Source: Deltaproteobacteria bacterium (GTDB lineage: Bacteria > Desulfobacterota > Desulfobacteria > C00003060). Taken from it: a stretch of DNA of 11,033 bases. Below the pieces are notes generated by a model that worked only from the letters and a program-made list of their open reading frames with translations, searched no databases and was not told where the DNA came from. Positions 1 through 6,654 of this stretch are shown here, piece after piece. The DNA lies in NCBI GenBank assembly GCA_030667105.1, contig DAOUWN010000041.1, forward strand, positions 1 to 11,033, in the 5' to 3' direction. The position numbers and the translations under genes were made by a program. The first letter of the stretch is position 1; each line of letters starts with the position of its first letter.

Positions 1-48
1 CAGCTTCTCAGGTACTATTGGCCTGTCCGACTTCTCGGAAGTGTACAC
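1..48 (-). CDS. ltrA: Group II intron reverse transcriptase/maturase, N-terminus only
   Basis: Only the first 16 codons are present; the rest is beyond the left edge. From a GTG at 48 the minus strand reads VYTSEKSDRPIVPEKL. The S-D-x-P-I-V-P-x-K string is, from memory, typical of the N-terminal leader of many bacterial LtrA-type intron-encoded proteins, which precedes the RT domain. The full proteins are multifunctional: reverse transcriptase, RNA maturase for splicing of the host intron, and often an endonuclease for retrohoming. The frame remains open upstream of the GTG as far as a TGA near 140, so an upstream TTG/CTG start cannot be excluded. Nothing can be said about whether the RT domain is intact. 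Confidence 0.72.
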   Translation of the reverse strand, partial: MYTSEKSDRPIVPEKL

Positions 49-455
49 GCCGGGATTTCGGCCTTGACCTTCCCCGGCCGGACTGTCTTCGGGACTATAC
101 AACAGCCCCTTCCGAGATCTCCCGGTTTCCGCTCATGAAGCGTATGCACATGCCGCAGGTCTCTGACTCCGGAGAGCCGAATGAGCGCTCGCTTAGCGCA
201 CTCACTCATATTGCCTTCCCCCTCGCCCTACAAGGTCGGCGCTCCCGAACGGTGATTTCGGAGGTCAATACTGCGCCTATGCACACCCCTGCTAACGCTT
301 CGCCACGCCATCACTGGTCGTCGACGCATAGCTCGGGGCCGGAGCGGATCGCTACTCCTTACTCCGTAGAGGACTTGGCTCTAAAGCCTCACCTCTTACT
401 TCATGCCGGTTTTAACCGGCGCTTTCTGCCCGTCCCCCCTGACGTACTGGTTCAC
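1..455 (-). ncRNA. Group II intron, 5' RNA portion (left part off window)
   Basis: This GC-rich, hairpin-rich stretch has no convincing protein in either strand. Read on the minus strand it leads into a group II intron reverse transcriptase (1-48), so it is best explained as the structured 5' part (domains I-III) of a group II intron whose ORF lies in domain IV beyond the window. Structure is visible directly, for example a 7-bp inverted repeat GCCGGTT/AACCGGC at 404-419. The 5' boundary is not certain. I place it near 455, where the minus strand reads GTGAAC, loosely like the GTGYG start of such introns; it could lie some tens of bases either way. Domains V/VI and the 3' splice site are not in the window. 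The long ORFs crossing it on either strand are shadows. Confidence 0.65.
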
Positions 456-486
456 TTCTACTGAAAATGTGATAATAAAATCAAAT

Positions 487-1095
487 ATGGTAAAATACAC
501 TGGCATTAATCACCTGGCAATGGCAACCAGAGACATGGATGCGACCATCCGCTTCTGGCGTGATCTGCTCGGCATGCGCCTCGTAGCGGGTCTTGGACGG
601 CCCGGATACAGGCACTATTTTTTTGAAATATCAGAGCACGACATGATCGCCTTTTTCGAGTGGCCGGAAGTGGATAAGGCCCAGGAAAAGGACCACGGCG
701 TACCAGTCAGGGGCCCCTTTGTCTTCGACCATGTCTCATTCGAGGTGCGGAATGAGGAAGACCTGTGGGAGCTGAAAGACCGACTGGAAGCCTCTGACAT
801 CTGGGTCTCCGAGGTCATTAATCATGGATTCATCCACTCAATCTATACCTTTGATCCTAACAACATCCCCATCGAGTTCAGCGCCACTGTGCCGGGTGTA
901 GATGTCAGGAAACACCCCAAGATGAGAGACAAAAACCCCACCCCTGTCGCCCAGGAAGGGCCCGAGTCTCAACCAAGACATTGGCCTGAAAAGACAAACC
1001 CCACGCCGCCCGAGGAGCGTATGGTCTATCCTGGAGAGGGGATGATTCTGGCAGAAGATAACGACACAGGGAAAAGCGATAATACCCGGCGATAA
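487..1095 (+). CDS. VOC superfamily protein (glyoxalase/extradiol dioxygenase fold)
   Basis: A 202-residue protein beginning MVKYTGINHLAMATRD. Residues 4-135 form a vicinal-oxygen-chelate module: paired beta-alpha-beta-beta-beta units with the usual metal-ligand pattern H9 (INHLAMA), E58 (AFFEW), H82 (FDHVSFEV) and E130 (IEFSA). All four expected ligands are present, so a metal-dependent enzyme is likely, but the substrate (glyoxalase-like, ring cleavage, epimerase) cannot be told. The last 60 residues are proline- and charge-rich, look disordered and are outside the fold. The frame stays open upstream to 403, but that part lies in the group II intron RNA, so the ATG at 487 is preferred. No Shine-Dalgarno is visible before it, perhaps because the intron lies about 30 bases upstream. 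Stop codon 35 bases before the phosphoesterase gene; probable operon. Confidence 0.85.
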   Translation: MVKYTGINHLAMATRDMDATIRFWRDLLGMRLVAGLGRPGYRHYFFEISEHDMIAFFEWPEVDKAQEKDHGVPVRGPFVFDHVSFEVRNEEDLWELKDRLEASDIWVSEVINHGFIHSIYTFDPNNIPIEFSATVPGVDVRKHPKMRDKNPTPVAQEGPESQPRHWPEKTNPTPPEERMVYPGEGMILAEDNDTGKSDNTRR

Positions 1096-1130
1096 ACTTA
1101 CATCCTTCCCCTGGAAAGACTGCACTCCCT

Positions 1131-1856
1131 ATGAGGCTCGGTATAATCTCCGATATTCACGGAAACCTTGAGGCATTCAAACAAGTTTTGGCAGACATTG
1201 ATCAGTCTGAAGTAAACGACGTGGCATGTCTGGGCGACAATATTGGCTACGGCCCTGAGTCAGATGAGGTCGTCAAGCTGATTCGGAAGCGAAATATTCC
1301 CTCCATCATGGGGAACCACGAACTGGTCATCGTCGATCCAGGATATTTGGTTGAGATGAATCCCGCGGCCAGAAGATCCTCAGTCCTGACTCTCGATCTC
1401 CTTTCCTCTGATACCATTGATTATATCCATGGTTTAAGACCCTCCATGATCTTTCATGGGGCCTTATGCGTACACGGCTGTCCCCCTGACTCTATTACCA
1501 CTTATCTGCTTGAACTCTCCAATGTGCAACTCAGAGGACTCTTTCCGGCAATGAAAGAAAAGATATGCTTTGTGGGACACACCCACCTCTTGGAAACTAT
1601 CAGCTTTGATAGAGGCGAGGTGAGACGAGTCCCCTTACGAAAAGGTTCTACTACCCTTCAAGCAGGGCAACAATACATTATCAACGTGGGAAGCGTCGGG
1701 CAGCCCAGGGATGGAAATAACAACGCAAAGTATGTTATTTGGGATACCTGCGCCCGGAAGATTGAGGTGAGGTTTATTCCTTACAATATTGCTGCAACAG
1801 CAAATAAGATTCTTGAACTCGGCTTTCCGGATTTTAATGCGAGACGTCTCTGGTAG
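1131..1856 (+). CDS. Metallophosphoesterase (YfcE/MJ0936-like)
   Basis: A 241-residue calcineurin-like metallophosphoesterase. The complete dinuclear-metal motif set is visible: D8-I-H10 (SDIHGN), G35-D36-N37 followed by GYGP, G61-N62-H63-E64, H115 (VHG) and G149-H150-T151-H152. The NVGSVGQPR strand at 185-193 is typical of the YfcE/MJ0936 group of small soluble phosphodiesterases. The family hydrolyses phosphodiester or phosphomonoester bonds; the physiological substrate is not deducible, and pairing with a downstream Ser/Thr kinase leaves a protein-phosphatase-like role possible. It sits between the VOC gene (35-base gap) and the kinase (22-base gap), the spacing of a cotranscribed unit. 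The ribosome binding site is weak (GGAAAG about a dozen bases upstream). Confidence 0.93.
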   Translation: MRLGIISDIHGNLEAFKQVLADIDQSEVNDVACLGDNIGYGPESDEVVKLIRKRNIPSIMGNHELVIVDPGYLVEMNPAARRSSVLTLDLLSSDTIDYIHGLRPSMIFHGALCVHGCPPDSITTYLLELSNVQLRGLFPAMKEKICFVGHTHLLETISFDRGEVRRVPLRKGSTTLQAGQQYIINVGSVGQPRDGNNNAKYVIWDTCARKIEVRFIPYNIAATANKILELGFPDFNARRLW

Positions 1857-1878
1857 AGTCTCTCCGGAGGGGTTTGAT

Positions 1879-3225
1879 ATGAAACAAATCGGCAAGTATG
1901 AAGTTTGTGGTCTCCTCGGTAAAGGTGGCATGGGTACGGTCTACAAAGTACGTATGCCAGTCGTGGGCAAGGTTGTAGCGTTAAAGCTTTTTCGGCCCCA
2001 CCCCAATCTGGTCACCCTTCTCGGTGAAGAGGAAGCCAGAAGGTGCTTTGTCACGGAAGCTATTACTATGGCAGGGCTGCGACATCCTAATATTGTGGCC
2101 ATATGGGACTTTCATGACTCCGAAGACCTCACCTTCTTTGTTATGGAATACTTTTGCAATAATCTAGGTCTCATTATCGGCGAGACTTACCGTGTGGAAG
2201 AGCCTTCTCGTATAGTGAGCGTTGACAAGGCTATTGACTATACCCGCCAAATCCTTGTAGGCCTGTCTCGTCTTCACCAAGCAGGGATCATTCATCGGGA
2301 CATTAAGCCTTATAACATCCTGGTTACCGACCAGAACACAGTCAAGATTACTGATTTTGGTCTGTCCAAACTGCGGGGCGAGGACTTTGGTGGGCCCAGC
2401 AACCTGATGGTGGGCTCGCCTTATTACGCGGCGCCCGAACAGGAAGAAGATCCAAATCAAGTGGATGCCCGTGCAGATCTCTACCCTGTGGGAGTAATGT
2501 TGTACCGCATGCTGACCGGTGAACTGCCTATTGATTCCGTCAAGAGGCTCGACCAGTGCAATCCAGACCTCGATGCAGATTGGGATGACTTCATACTGGA
2601 GTCCATCTCAGAGGACAAAAACAATCGCTTTGCCAGCGCCAAAGAAATGCTCGAGGCGCTTGACCATCTACAAATTGCCTGGGAAAAGAAAAAAGAGAAA
2701 GTGTGCCAGATGCCAGCAACCGTTTTATCAAAAGATGCGATGCCCGCAAATTACAACAGGCAAGCGCCCCGCAGGGAAAGCATCAAGGTAAGACCCGGCC
2801 ATGCACGGGAGGCGTTTGGCATAGACGCCCGGTGGCGTCCGATCCATTACATCACCAATGATTTTCAGGTCGACGTAGATGGTACTGTAAGCGACAAAGT
2901 GACTGGACTGACCTGGCAGATGGCCGGTTCGGATTATCCCGTCACTTGGCATGAGGCTAACGGCTACATTCAAGAGTTGAACAGAAAGCGTTTTGCCGGG
3001 CGTACCGACTGGAGGTTGCCCACAGTAAATGAACTCATGTCGCTACTCACCGAAGTTCCCCGAGCAAGAGATCTTTGTATTGAGCCCATATTTGACCAGA
3101 ACGTGAGGTGGCTCTGGAGTTCAGATCGATGCTCATTTGTATCAGCCTGGTATGTCAGCGTGGATATGGGCTATATCTCCTGGCAGGATTTCAGTTGCTA
3201 CTATTTCGTCAGGGCCGTTTCGTAG
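1879..3225 (+). CDS. Ser/Thr protein kinase with C-terminal DUF1566 (C-type lectin-like) domain
   Basis: A 448-residue fusion. Residues 7-265 are a Hanks-type kinase with all key elements: glycine loop GKGGMGTVY (14-22), ATP lysine K36 (VALKLF), alpha-C glutamate E60, catalytic HRDIKPYN (139-146, D141), DFG (159-161) and APE (185-187). A charged linker (270-320) leads to a DUF1566/Lcl_C domain at about 331-448: DGTVSDKVTGLTWQ, a TDWRLPTVNEL core (376-386), WSSD (413-416) and a final YYFVRAVS. No transmembrane segment is visible, so the kinase is probably cytosolic. DUF1566 has a C-type-lectin-like fold and is probably a ligand- or protein-binding sensor. The ATG at 1879 is chosen because GGAGG precedes it (1866-1870) and kinase homology begins at once; an upstream in-frame start would overlap the phosphoesterase. 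Confidence 0.93.
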   Translation: MKQIGKYEVCGLLGKGGMGTVYKVRMPVVGKVVALKLFRPHPNLVTLLGEEEARRCFVTEAITMAGLRHPNIVAIWDFHDSEDLTFFVMEYFCNNLGLIIGETYRVEEPSRIVSVDKAIDYTRQILVGLSRLHQAGIIHRDIKPYNILVTDQNTVKITDFGLSKLRGEDFGGPSNLMVGSPYYAAPEQEEDPNQVDARADLYPVGVMLYRMLTGELPIDSVKRLDQCNPDLDADWDDFILESISEDKNNRFASAKEMLEALDHLQIAWEKKKEKVCQMPATVLSKDAMPANYNRQAPRRESIKVRPGHAREAFGIDARWRPIHYITNDFQVDVDGTVSDKVTGLTWQMAGSDYPVTWHEANGYIQELNRKRFAGRTDWRLPTVNELMSLLTEVPRARDLCIEPIFDQNVRWLWSSDRCSFVSAWYVSVDMGYISWQDFSCYYFVRAVS

Positions 3226-3325
3226 AAAGTCCGCATTAAACGGCAAAGTATAAAGCTCCAAGTTCAAGCTGCAAGTCCCGCTTTTACGGATTCAATGCTG
3301 GGGCGCATCAGGCCTGGAACAGGGT
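3226..3325. other. Convergent intergenic gap, no clear terminator
   Basis: The plus-strand kinase operon and the long minus-strand cluster end tail to tail here. The 100 bases hold short repetitive steps (CCAAGTTCAAGCTGCAAGT around 3259-3277) but no strong stem with a T-tract on either strand, so I do not call a terminator. Confidence 0.5.
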
Positions 3326-4159
3326 TCACACGTTTTTATCCATTACGCGGCCAAGGGCTGCAAGATGAGCCTTTTCTTCTTGTGCTATTTCAAACAGAAC
3401 GCCCTTGGTCTTCTCGTCTTTGGTCCTATTCGAGTATCTCAAATAAAGATCCAGTGCCTGAGTCTCGATCATCATGGCCATGTTGAGCACATCCGGAAGC
3501 GTCTCCATGGCCAGCCGGTTCTTCTCCAGAAATTCCTCCGCAGTCAAGCCGCCCTCCATGACCTTCCCGACAATATCGGCCTCGAACGTCTCAAGGTCGG
3601 GCACAGATGGGTCGAGTTCCCTGTAGAGCTTAAAGAGCTTCTCCTTGTGGCGATCTTCAATATCTGCCAGTTTGGTAAACATAGCGGCAACCTCTTTATC
3701 ATTTACGTTTGAGGTCATAGCTACGTAAAACCCCTGGAGACCTTCTTCCATCCCGTACGCCAACAGAATGATCTCAACGGGTGTTTCATCACCCGTTACC
3801 AAAGCCATACCCACCTCAGCGAGCCCAACCGCCTTGAGCCCTTGCCAAGCCATGATGCCTCCCTTGAGGTTGTAGACTTCTGCGAACCCTTGGCCTGTCA
3901 AGAGTTGCGCAGCGACCCGGCTGCGCCCCCCGGCAGCTCAGTACACAATGGTAGGTTTTTCAGGGTCGAGTTCGGCAAGACGATCCGAAAGCTGGGGCAA
4001 GGGAATGAGCTTGGCCCCTGGTATTCGGGCCTTTTCGTATTCGCCTGGCTGTCGTACGTCCAAAAGAGTGTACACGCCTTCTTTGTGCTGGGCTATGTAG
4101 GACTTGGCCTCTTCTGTATCCATGGACGGGACGGGTGTCAAAAACTGCTTCCACCGCAT
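3326..4159 (-). CDS. Rhodanese-ferritin fusion, predicted selenoprotein (UGA = Sec74)
   Basis: Read through one in-frame UGA (3938-3940) this is a 277-residue protein. Residues 13-107 are a rhodanese domain: LLDVRQPGEYEKARIPGA (32-49), active-site loop IVY-UGA-AAGGRSR (71-81), and KGGIMAWQG (99-107). Rhodaneses have Cys at the first loop position (CxxGxR); here UGA takes exactly that position. Residues 127-275 are a ferritin/rubrerythrin-like diiron four-helix bundle with E138/E139, E168-xx-H171, E232 and E262-xx-H265. A SECIS-like hairpin follows the UGA (3907-3926). The predicted role is selenium-assisted sulfur transfer or persulfide/peroxide reduction linked to a diiron site; the substrate is unknown. 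The ATG at 4159 has AAAGGG upstream. Last gene of the minus-strand cluster, about 100 bases after the hydroxylase. Alternative: a nonsense mutation of the catalytic codon, less likely given the hairpin and intact frame on both sides. Confidence 0.85.
3907..3940 (-). promoter_or_regulatory. Candidate bacterial SECIS element with Sec UGA codon
   Basis: The UGA is at 3940-3938. After 11 bases comes a perfect 7-bp stem GCGCAGC / GCUGCGC (3926-3920 and 3913-3907) with the 6-base loop CGGGUC. In E. coli fdhF the SelB-binding loop AGGUCU begins 17 bases after its UGA; here the loop begins 18 bases after, and both loops contain GGUC. Position and loop are what SelB recognition requires. The match is by eye, not by a SECIS program. 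Confidence 0.75.
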
Positions 4160-4257
4160 AACTCTTTCCCTTTCCTACCGTTGAACTTGAATAGCTTCCC
4201 CCCTGAATTCAATGAGTGGGCCAGGATTAGCAGGGCGGAAAGCTTATGGACGCAAAG

Positions 4258-5052
4258 CTACCTGATTGGTCGCGTCAAGGGCATCGCAAGTAAATTGTGA
4301 AAGTTCAACTTCTCCGCCTTCTGGTAGGCGCCTACACCGATTCGGATTTTGCTCTGGTCCACATCGGTCAAAAGCGTGCCAAGCCATCGATCCCATGTGG
4401 AGAAAATGGTGCCATAATTGGTATCGCGCTCTTTGATGACTACCGAGTGATGAATCCGGTGCATGGACGGAGGGACGAAGAGAACCCAGAAAATGGTCTC
4501 AAACCACCCCGGAACCTTCAGGCTGCTGTGATGAAACTGGGCACAGAGCACCAAAGCACTCTCAAAGATCAGCATGCCCAAGGGACTCGCCCCCAGAAAG
4601 AAAACAAGGCATATCTTGATCACAGCCGACATGGCCAGCTCACCGATGTGAAATCGTGTCGCCGTGGACACGTCCATATTCAGATCACTGTGATGAACCC
4701 TGTGGAACCGCCAGAGAAGGGGGACTTCGTGATTCAGCAAGTGCCAGACGTACAGCATGAAATCCATGAAGGCCAACGTAGCAAGAAGCTTCACCCATGG
4801 GGGTAAATCCACCAGATTGAGCACCCCCAATTGATGGGTAGTGACATAAGAAGCCGTACTGACAATGGACCCTGCAAAGACCAACTGAAGAACTAAGCTG
4901 TTGAACAGGGTAAGCCCCAGGTTATTTGCCCAACGCATCACCTTTGACACAGAACTCCGCCGGTACGCGGCCAGGAGTTCAAAGACGAGAAAAAAAAGGA
5001 GGCCTCCCCAGAACAGGGAAAGCCTTAAGAATGATGTATCTGCCTGAATCAC
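4258..5052 (-). CDS. Fatty acid hydroxylase / sterol desaturase family membrane protein
   Basis: A 264-residue integral membrane protein of the fatty acid hydroxylase superfamily. The histidine clusters that bind the diiron centre are present: H104-xxx-H108 (HLLNH), H117-xx-H120-H121 (HRVHH), H174-H175 and H198-xx-H201-H202 (HRIHH). Hydrophobic helices lie at about 10-29, 48-70, 88-103, 141-165 and 184-196. Members use O2 and reducing equivalents to hydroxylate or desaturate lipids; the substrate here is unknown. The start is GTG at 5052 with a weak GTGGGG upstream, 15 bases after the triheme cytochrome gene, so the two are almost certainly cotranscribed. An O2-using membrane enzyme in an anaerobe's oxidative-stress cluster may act in membrane remodelling or O2 consumption (inference). 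Confidence 0.88.
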   Translation of the reverse strand: MIQADTSFLRLSLFWGGLLFFLVFELLAAYRRSSVSKVMRWANNLGLTLFNSLVLQLVFAGSIVSTASYVTTHQLGVLNLVDLPPWVKLLATLAFMDFMLYVWHLLNHEVPLLWRFHRVHHSDLNMDVSTATRFHIGELAMSAVIKICLVFFLGASPLGMLIFESALVLCAQFHHSSLKVPGWFETIFWVLFVPPSMHRIHHSVVIKERDTNYGTIFSTWDRWLGTLLTDVDQSKIRIGVGAYQKAEKLNFHNLLAMPLTRPIR

Positions 5053-5067
5053 ACTCGAACCCCACTT

Positions 5068-5412
5068 TTACTTGATACTGTGGCACCCCGTGCACCTGGT
5101 CGGGCCGGTCTTTTCACCTTTACTGGCCTTTTCTATGTGACAGGCCCGGCACTGATTCATGGCCTCTTTCCTTTGCAGTTTTCCTTCTCCCTTTAAATAC
5201 TCAATGCTACCAGGAACCTTGGGGAAAATGTCGTGGCAAGGATTGCAGCCTTTAAGAGCTTCGTGATGCCTGTGGTGGGGAAAAGGTACATCCCCAGACC
5301 TTCCACCATGAAGCACCATGCTCTGCGCGCCCCTGTTATCACCAACAGCAGATGAAGCTGAGCAGAAACCCATGGTCAGTATCAGCACAGCTATGATGTG
5401 TTTTGTTTTCAT
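5068..5412 (-). CDS. Periplasmic triheme cytochrome c (cytochrome c3/c7-like)
   Basis: A 114-residue protein with a Sec signal peptide (MKTKHIIAVLILTMGFC..., likely cleaved near residue 22) and three heme c attachment sites: CNPCH (56-60), CRACH (88-92) and CTGCH (107-111). The FPHHRHH segment (44-50) supplies the distal histidine ligands, as in class III (c3/c7) cytochromes. It should act in the periplasm as a low-potential electron carrier. It lies between the ferritin-like gene (65-base gap containing a hairpin) and the hydroxylase gene (15-base gap), so it may pass electrons to a membrane partner. AAGGGG precedes the ATG. Confidence 0.9.
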   Translation of the reverse strand: MKTKHIIAVLILTMGFCSASSAVGDNRGAQSMVLHGGRSGDVPFPHHRHHEALKGCNPCHDIFPKVPGSIEYLKGEGKLQRKEAMNQCRACHIEKASKGEKTGPTRCTGCHSIK

Positions 5413-5444
5413 GCGGCCCCTTGTTTAACTTGGTTGGCCATTGC

Positions 5445-5466
5445 TGGCAACAGGATGCTGTTGCCA
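5445..5466 (-). repeat. Perfect 9-bp hairpin between ferritin-like and triheme cytochrome genes
   Basis: On the minus strand TGGCAACAG-CATC-CTGTTGCCA forms a perfect 9-bp stem with a 4-base loop. It is not followed by a U-run on either strand, so it is not a typical intrinsic terminator. It may be an mRNA processing or stabilising hairpin within the transcript, or an attenuating element before the cytochrome gene. Confidence 0.55.
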
Positions 5467-5477
5467 TAGGAAGACAT

Positions 5478-6335
5478 TCACTTGTCCTTGCTCCAGTCTT
5501 TCAGTTCTGCCGCCTCGTATTCTTCCTGCTGGACGGTGAGGTCCAGATTGATCACAAGCCCGGAGTGCTTTTGCACTTCGCTGTCCTGCCTGAACCTCAA
5601 GTGCCGTTCACGAGCTGTCCGGACATCTTCCAGTCCCTTTTTCAAGGCCTGCCCAATGGCACTACTTATGTCAATCTGTCCCGCCTTGAACTTAGGGGCA
5701 ACGCCATCCTCGGCGATATCTTCGGCAAAATGCGCAAGGTGCCTCATTTTTTCCATAGCCTGGTCCATAATCTTCCAGCCCATGGTTTTATCCTGTTGGA
5801 AAACCCAGGCAGTGCGGAGGTGTTGCAGCATCTCGGTATATTTACTTGTCACCTCTTCCTGCAGTTTATCCAGCAATTCCTTGGGCAGTTCACTTGCTTT
5901 CCCTGGAGGACGTGCAGCCTCTTCCGGACTCAATTTATCGAGCTTTCTTTGAAACTTCCTGGCGTGTATCGCCGATTCCCAGGCTTCTCTTTCAAGGACC
6001 CGCCTGATATGGGGATCATCTACTTTATCCGCTTCTCCGCTGTAATGAGGGATCAGGTTCTCCTCGTATTCGACATAGGACTTGAGCATCGTGGCCCGGC
6101 TGGTTGGATCATAAGGGTACGGAGCCGGTGTGAAGTTGGGCTCGCCCCCTAATTCACCTATGATCATCCCGAGCCAATGCATATGCCACATCTCCTCCCT
6201 GGAAATGGAAATGAGGCTCGAACCAAGAGGAGTATCTTCTCCTTCCATCCACCCGTGGACAAGATACCGTATGATCGCTGCATGCTCATCGGCAAGGTCC
6301 CTGTTCAACAGATCAATCAATGCTTGTTTTTCCAC
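5478..6335 (-). CDS. Ferritin-like diiron protein with an extra C-terminal helical half
   Basis: A 285-residue mostly helical protein. Residues 1-135 form a ferritin-like four-helix bundle with probable iron ligands E17 (ADEHAA), E48-xx-H51 (REEMWH), E89/E91 (EYEEN) and E117/E120 with H124. A proline-rich linker (135-152) is followed by a second helical stretch (160-212) with another E195...H199/H202 pattern (MEKMRHLAHFAE), resembling half a ferritin bundle. The likely role is iron sequestration or O2/peroxide scavenging in the cytosol; whether it forms cages is unclear. The start is GTG at 6335 because GGGAGG (6341-6346) sits 5 bases upstream and homology begins there; the frame is open to 6431 but those 32 residues do not look like part of the fold. 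Confidence 0.8.
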   Translation of the reverse strand: MEKQALIDLLNRDLADEHAAIIRYLVHGWMEGEDTPLGSSLISISREEMWHMHWLGMIIGELGGEPNFTPAPYPYDPTSRATMLKSYVEYEENLIPHYSGEADKVDDPHIRRVLEREAWESAIHARKFQRKLDKLSPEEAARPPGKASELPKELLDKLQEEVTSKYTEMLQHLRTAWVFQQDKTMGWKIMDQAMEKMRHLAHFAEDIAEDGVAPKFKAGQIDISSAIGQALKKGLEDVRTARERHLRFRQDSEVQKHSGLVINLDLTVQQEEYEAAELKDWSKDK

Positions 6336-6465
6336 AACAACCTCCCTTAATTTCGAAACGTCTATCCTAAACGACGAAAAAGGCAAAAGGCAAGGCGCCA
6401 GGCCTTCTCCCTCGCAGGCCTGAACTTGCATCCTGCCAGGAAAGGCCCAATCTGTTACCTAGTAG

Positions 6466-6654
6466 TCATTCCGCTTCTTCCTCTTCATGTAGTTTCCCCT
6501 TGTGCTTGGTTCCACAGAGAGGGCAGAGAATATCGATCTCTTTTTCATCGCCTATGAACTTTTCACGCAGGATTTCCGGGCTAATATTGTAGATGGTCCC
6601 ACAGCCGGCGCATGCCGGGCATTCGGCCCTTACTACGAATCTTTTCTTTGACAT
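6466..6654 (-). CDS. Small zinc-ribbon protein
   Basis: A 62-residue protein with two cysteine knuckles: C12-xx-C15-xx-C18-G (CPACAGCG) and C44-xx-C47-G (CPLCG), ending in an acidic tail EEEEAE. It should bind one zinc or iron. It has a strong ribosome binding site (GAGGAGGGAG, 6 or so bases before the ATG). It sits between the rubrerythrin and ferritin-like genes, so a rubredoxin-like or partner role is possible, but the spacing of the knuckles is not that of a rubredoxin (the second pair is CPLCG, but the first has an additional Cys). Function unknown. Confidence 0.75.
   Translation of the reverse strand: MSKKRFVVRAECPACAGCGTIYNISPEILREKFIGDEKEIDILCPLCGTKHKGKLHEEEEAE

Noticed and set aside
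18..464. 148-codon plus-strand ORF
   Set aside because: It is antisense to the group II intron and its maturase start; composition (H, R, P, S rich) is that of an RNA-gene shadow.
403..486. Upstream extension of the VOC protein
   Set aside because: The 28 residues lie in the intron RNA and are not part of the VOC fold, which starts at MVKYTGINH.
3226..3325. Intrinsic terminator between convergent genes
   Set aside because: Only short imperfect repeats, no stem followed by a T-run on either strand.
3326..4159. Two separate truncated genes (73-residue rhodanese and 191-residue ferritin-like protein) or a pseudogene
   Set aside because: Both parts are in the same frame, the 12 codons between them complete the rhodanese loop, the second part has no own ribosome binding site or ATG (only TTG), and the stop is at the catalytic Cys with a SECIS-like hairpin behind it.
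4297..4806. 169-codon plus-strand ORF
   Set aside because: Antisense shadow of the fatty acid hydroxylase-family gene, whose histidine motifs are unmistakable.
5403..6152. 249-codon plus-strand ORF opposite the ferritin-like gene
   Set aside because: Antisense shadow of a clearly recognisable helical protein; no family resemblance and no ribosome binding site.
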